Below, piece after piece: positions 61,929-64,000 of a stretch of 64,000 nucleotides of DNA. Both the position numbers and the translations under genes were made by a program. This DNA is from TMED8 sp038125725. GTDB lineage: Bacteria; Pseudomonadota; Alphaproteobacteria; Rhodospirillales; Casp-alpha2. The stretch spans positions 67,068 through 131,067 of the forward strand of contig JAYPEK010000006.1 in NCBI GenBank assembly GCA_038125725.1, written 5' to 3'. Positions within the stretch are counted from its first letter, which is position 1. Each line of letters opens with the position of its first letter. A model generated the notes under the pieces. The model did not search any database. It had not been told where the DNA came from and saw only the letters and a program-made list of their open reading frames with translations.

Positions 61929-62279
61929 ATGAATGCTGAACTCGAACGTCCGCCGCTCCTGACCCTGACCGACGCCGCCGCCGAGCGCGTCAAGTCGCTG
62001 ATGGCGAAAAGCGACAAGCCGGTCACCGGCCTGCGCGTCGGTGTGTCCACCAAGGGCTGCTCTGGAATGTCCTATGTGTTTGAATACGCAGAGGAAAAGA
62101 TCGGCCTGGAGGAAGAGGTCGAAAGCAAGGGCGTGAAAATCTTCATCGACCCCATGGCGGTGATGTTCATCATGGGCAGTGAGATGGATTACAAGGAAGA
62201 CAGGCTGCAGTCCGGTTTCGTCTTCAACAATCCCAATGCCAAGAACGTCTGTGGCTGCGGCGAGAGCTTTTCCGTCTGA
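61929..62279 (+). CDS. A-type Fe-S carrier (IscA/SufA/HesB family)
   Basis: The 116-residue protein carries or inserts clusters. The three cysteine ligands are present: C44 in STKGCSGMSY and C108/C110 in VCGCGESF at the end. The chosen ATG 61929 removes a short non-conserved stretch. Whether it is the SufA or ErpA type cannot be told, though the operon place favours SufA. Confidence 0.93.
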   Translation: MNAELERPPLLTLTDAAAERVKSLMAKSDKPVTGLRVGVSTKGCSGMSYVFEYAEEKIGLEEEVESKGVKIFIDPMAVMFIMGSEMDYKEDRLQSGFVFNNPNAKNVCGCGESFSV

Positions 62280-62294
62280 GCGCCGCCGCCGTCG

Positions 62295-62627
62295 ATGCTG
62301 CATATCACCTTCATCGACGCGCAGGGTAAATCCCACGAATTGGAAGCCGAAGAGGGCGCGACCGTCCTCGATGTCGCGCGCAAATACGGTTTCGACCTGG
62401 AAGGCGCCTGCGAAGGCTCCATGGCCTGCTCCACCTGCCACGTGATCGCCGATCCCAAGTGGTTCGACAAGTTGCCGCCGGCCAGCGAGGAAGAGGAAGA
62501 CATGCTCGACCTCGCCTTCGACGTGCGCGAAACCTCGCGCCTTGGCTGCCAGATCGTGCTGACGCCCGACCTGGACGGCCTGGTGGTCACCATCCCCGCC
62601 CAGCACTACAACCTGATCGGCGCTTGA
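62295..62627 (+). CDS. fdx: 2Fe-2S ferredoxin (Isc/Suf-associated)
   Basis: The 110-residue ferredoxin has ligands C39, C45, C48 and C85 (CEGSMACSTC and SRLGCQI), the adrenodoxin-like arrangement. Such ferredoxins supply electrons for cluster formation. It lies 15 bases after the A-type carrier and closes the operon. Confidence 0.93.
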   Translation: MLHITFIDAQGKSHELEAEEGATVLDVARKYGFDLEGACEGSMACSTCHVIADPKWFDKLPPASEEEEDMLDLAFDVRETSRLGCQIVLTPDLDGLVVTIPAQHYNLIGA

Positions 62628-62745
62628 GTTCCCGGGCCGGGCGCCCACCGCCTAAATGGTCGTGCGCGGGGTCGGTCCGCGTCTCCAGGGCTTTGAACCG
62701 GCGGCGTTGGTTGCGGCAGCATCACGGTTTCCTGAAAACTGCGCC

Positions 62746-62768
62746 AATTGACACACATCATGTCAATT
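62746..62768. promoter_or_regulatory. AATTGACA-N7-TGTCAATT inverted repeat
   Basis: A perfect eight-base inverted repeat lies about 82 bases before the sensor gene. The half site TGACA/TGTCA is the same as at the WYL operators (31363, 31406), but the spacer is seven bases. TTGACA within it may also be a -35 box. Confidence 0.4.
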
Positions 62769-62850
62769 TCAAGTCACTAAAGATGTAATTCTTAGGTAAT
62801 ATATATTGGGTGGAAATCCAATGTGACTTGTGTGTCTGAGAAATAAGCCG

Positions 62851-63993
62851 ATGTTCCAGAATTTATCACTCCGTGCCGTCAGCTTGATCCTCGCGTTCTT
62901 CGTGCTTTGTGCTGCCGTATTGGTCGCCTATGGCGGGACGTTCGTTCTGAAGAAAGCGGAACTTCTTAAAAGCGAATGGCAGACATTCGAAGGGGTCCGT
63001 TCTGAAGAAGCTCGGCTCGAAAGCCGATTACGTTCTGCCATTGGCTTCGGAGGGATGATCCACGAGTTCAAGAACTTCGTGATCCGCAAAGAACCACGCT
63101 ACTTGGACGCTGCGCTTGGCAAATTGTATCAGGCGCGATCGGTGTTGGAAGAATACAAAAAGCTGAACCTGCCAAATTCAGCCTACGCCGCGTTGGAAGA
63201 CATTTCAGAGATGCTCCAGCTTTATGAGTTGGGCATGCATCGCACCAGAGCTCTCTCCAGTGAAGGCAGATCCACCCTCGATATCGACAGGAACGTGAAA
63301 GTCGATGATGGGCCGGCTCTGCGAGCCCTATCGGTCCTTCATGGACTGAGCGGAAACAATGAGATCAACACCTACGACATGACCACCAAACCGCTGCTCG
63401 TGAATGCCCTCTGGGCACATCTCGGTTATGGCGGGATGATCCATAATTTCAAAAACTTCGTTCTTCGCGGAGACGACCGATACGTCACGGCCTTCAAGAG
63501 CGATCAAGGAATGATCAAAGATGCTCTCATCAAGTTAAAGGGGCTTCCCTTGAACCCAGGAGAGCAGGCCGCCGTCGTGGATATCGAAAACAACCCCTGG
63601 CGCTTTGCTGACGCTTTGCAAAAGGCGCGAGCGCTGTGGGATGGGGAGAAGCCTCCCGATGCCGTCGACGCCGCGATTAGATTCGACGATGCGCGAGCAC
63701 TTCGTGCCCTGAGGATTTTGGACGCCGAAGTCGCGGCGACGCTGCAGGCGCAAGGTCAAGCCATCTCACAAACGTTGAACAATATTATCGCCACGACCAA
63801 AGTGTTGATCGTGGTCATTTTGTTTGCCCTGATCGCGATCTTGTCCGGATCATACTTGTTCGTCCGAAACAGCATGATGATTCCCTTGAGACGGATTTCC
63901 ATGTCGATGGGAGAGCTTTGCGCTGGAAACCTGGATGCATCGATTGGCTGTTCCCCGTCAGCGCCCATGGGACGTATTGAGGTGATTGCCTAA
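62851..63993 (+). CDS. Membrane sensor with duplicated GGMIHxFKNF domain and a short HAMP
   Basis: The 380-residue product has membrane helices at about 9-31 and 316-338 flanking a periplasmic region of two tandem ~127-residue domains: IGFGGMIHEFKNFVIR (64-79) and LGYGGMIHNFKNFVLR (191-206), then DDGPALRAL (152-160) and DDARALRAL (279-287), all offset by 127. A HAMP begins at P345 (PLRRISMSMGELCAGNLDA), but the frame ends with TAA at 63991-63993, mid-HAMP. The family is common in chemoreceptors and diguanylate cyclases with an output domain. Here the stop may be a mutation, or the window's end hides a restart. ATG 62851. Confidence 0.75.
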   Translation: MFQNLSLRAVSLILAFFVLCAAVLVAYGGTFVLKKAELLKSEWQTFEGVRSEEARLESRLRSAIGFGGMIHEFKNFVIRKEPRYLDAALGKLYQARSVLEEYKKLNLPNSAYAALEDISEMLQLYELGMHRTRALSSEGRSTLDIDRNVKVDDGPALRALSVLHGLSGNNEINTYDMTTKPLLVNALWAHLGYGGMIHNFKNFVLRGDDRYVTAFKSDQGMIKDALIKLKGLPLNPGEQAAVVDIENNPWRFADALQKARALWDGEKPPDAVDAAIRFDDARALRALRILDAEVAATLQAQGQAISQTLNNIIATTKVLIVVILFALIAILSGSYLFVRNSMMIPLRRISMSMGELCAGNLDASIGCSPSAPMGRIEVIA

Positions 63994-64000
63994 GGGAGGA

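Overview
The window is a GC-rich chromosomal segment of an alphaproteobacterium, probably from or near the Rhodospirillales. The lineage call rests on the rne-amiC-mrcA order with prfB nearby, an RNase E ending in a GWW motif, the cysE-iscR-iscS-sufBCDSE block, DUF1127 and DUF455 genes, and wecBC. No rRNA, tRNA, CRISPR array or transposase was seen. Genus cannot be read from the sequence alone.

Layout. Bases 1-7429 form a sulfur-oxidation locus. The minus-strand operon soxX-soxY-soxZ-soxA-soxB-ccdA diverges from soxW, and next to it lie a YeeE/YedE sulfur transporter and a TusA sulfurtransferase, also divergent. soxCD is not in the window. Bases 7455-10823 hold an enoyl reductase/quinone oxidoreductase plus wecC and wecB (UDP-ManNAcA synthesis). 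Bases 11017-17639 are envelope and periplasmic genes: a PDZ protein, a DsbA-like protein, a DUF3047 lipoprotein, an M48 protease, a GGT-like lipoprotein, and an aminotransferase. Bases 17656-24708 hold rne, with a long leader, divergent from amiC and mrcA. Bases 24777-38159 are a mixed housekeeping stretch: RraA-like, YcaQ-like, PanE-like, PilZ, DyP peroxidase, prfB with a programmed frameshift, a WYL regulator with a paired operator, a 23-residue-repeat protein, FliL, DUF455 and Bcp. Bases 38246-50164 hold glnE, a giant AsmA/YhdP-like protein, two convergent membrane glycosyltransferases, tyrS and anmK.

Bases 50165-52346 are the one clearly foreign-looking patch: REP-like palindromes, an AT-rich 509-codon gene of unknown family with a nuclease-like C-terminus, and a 24-codon degenerate copy of the 3' end of the hydrolase gene lying about 0.5 kb further on. 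Bases 53718-62627 are a compact Fe-S assembly operon: cysE, iscR, iscS, sufB, sufC, sufD, sufS, sufE, sufT-like, an A-type carrier and a 2Fe-2S ferredoxin. The window ends in a sensor protein with a duplicated ~127-residue domain and a HAMP that stops early.

How the genes fit together. Thiosulfate taken up or channelled by the YeeE protein and TusA, and the periplasmic Sox carrier cycle kept reduced by CcdA and SoxW, make this a reduced-sulfur locus. An ATTC-N8-GAAT palindrome in its divergent promoter suggests control by an ArsR-type persulfide sensor. CysE supplies the serine-to-cysteine route, and IscS/SufS/SufE pass cysteine sulfur to SufBCD under IscR control. The strongest candidate for something undescribed is the AT-rich gene at 50678-52207. 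Other points worth checking are the WYL operator pair, the duplicated sensor domain and the sulfur-type palindrome in front of the PanE-like gene.
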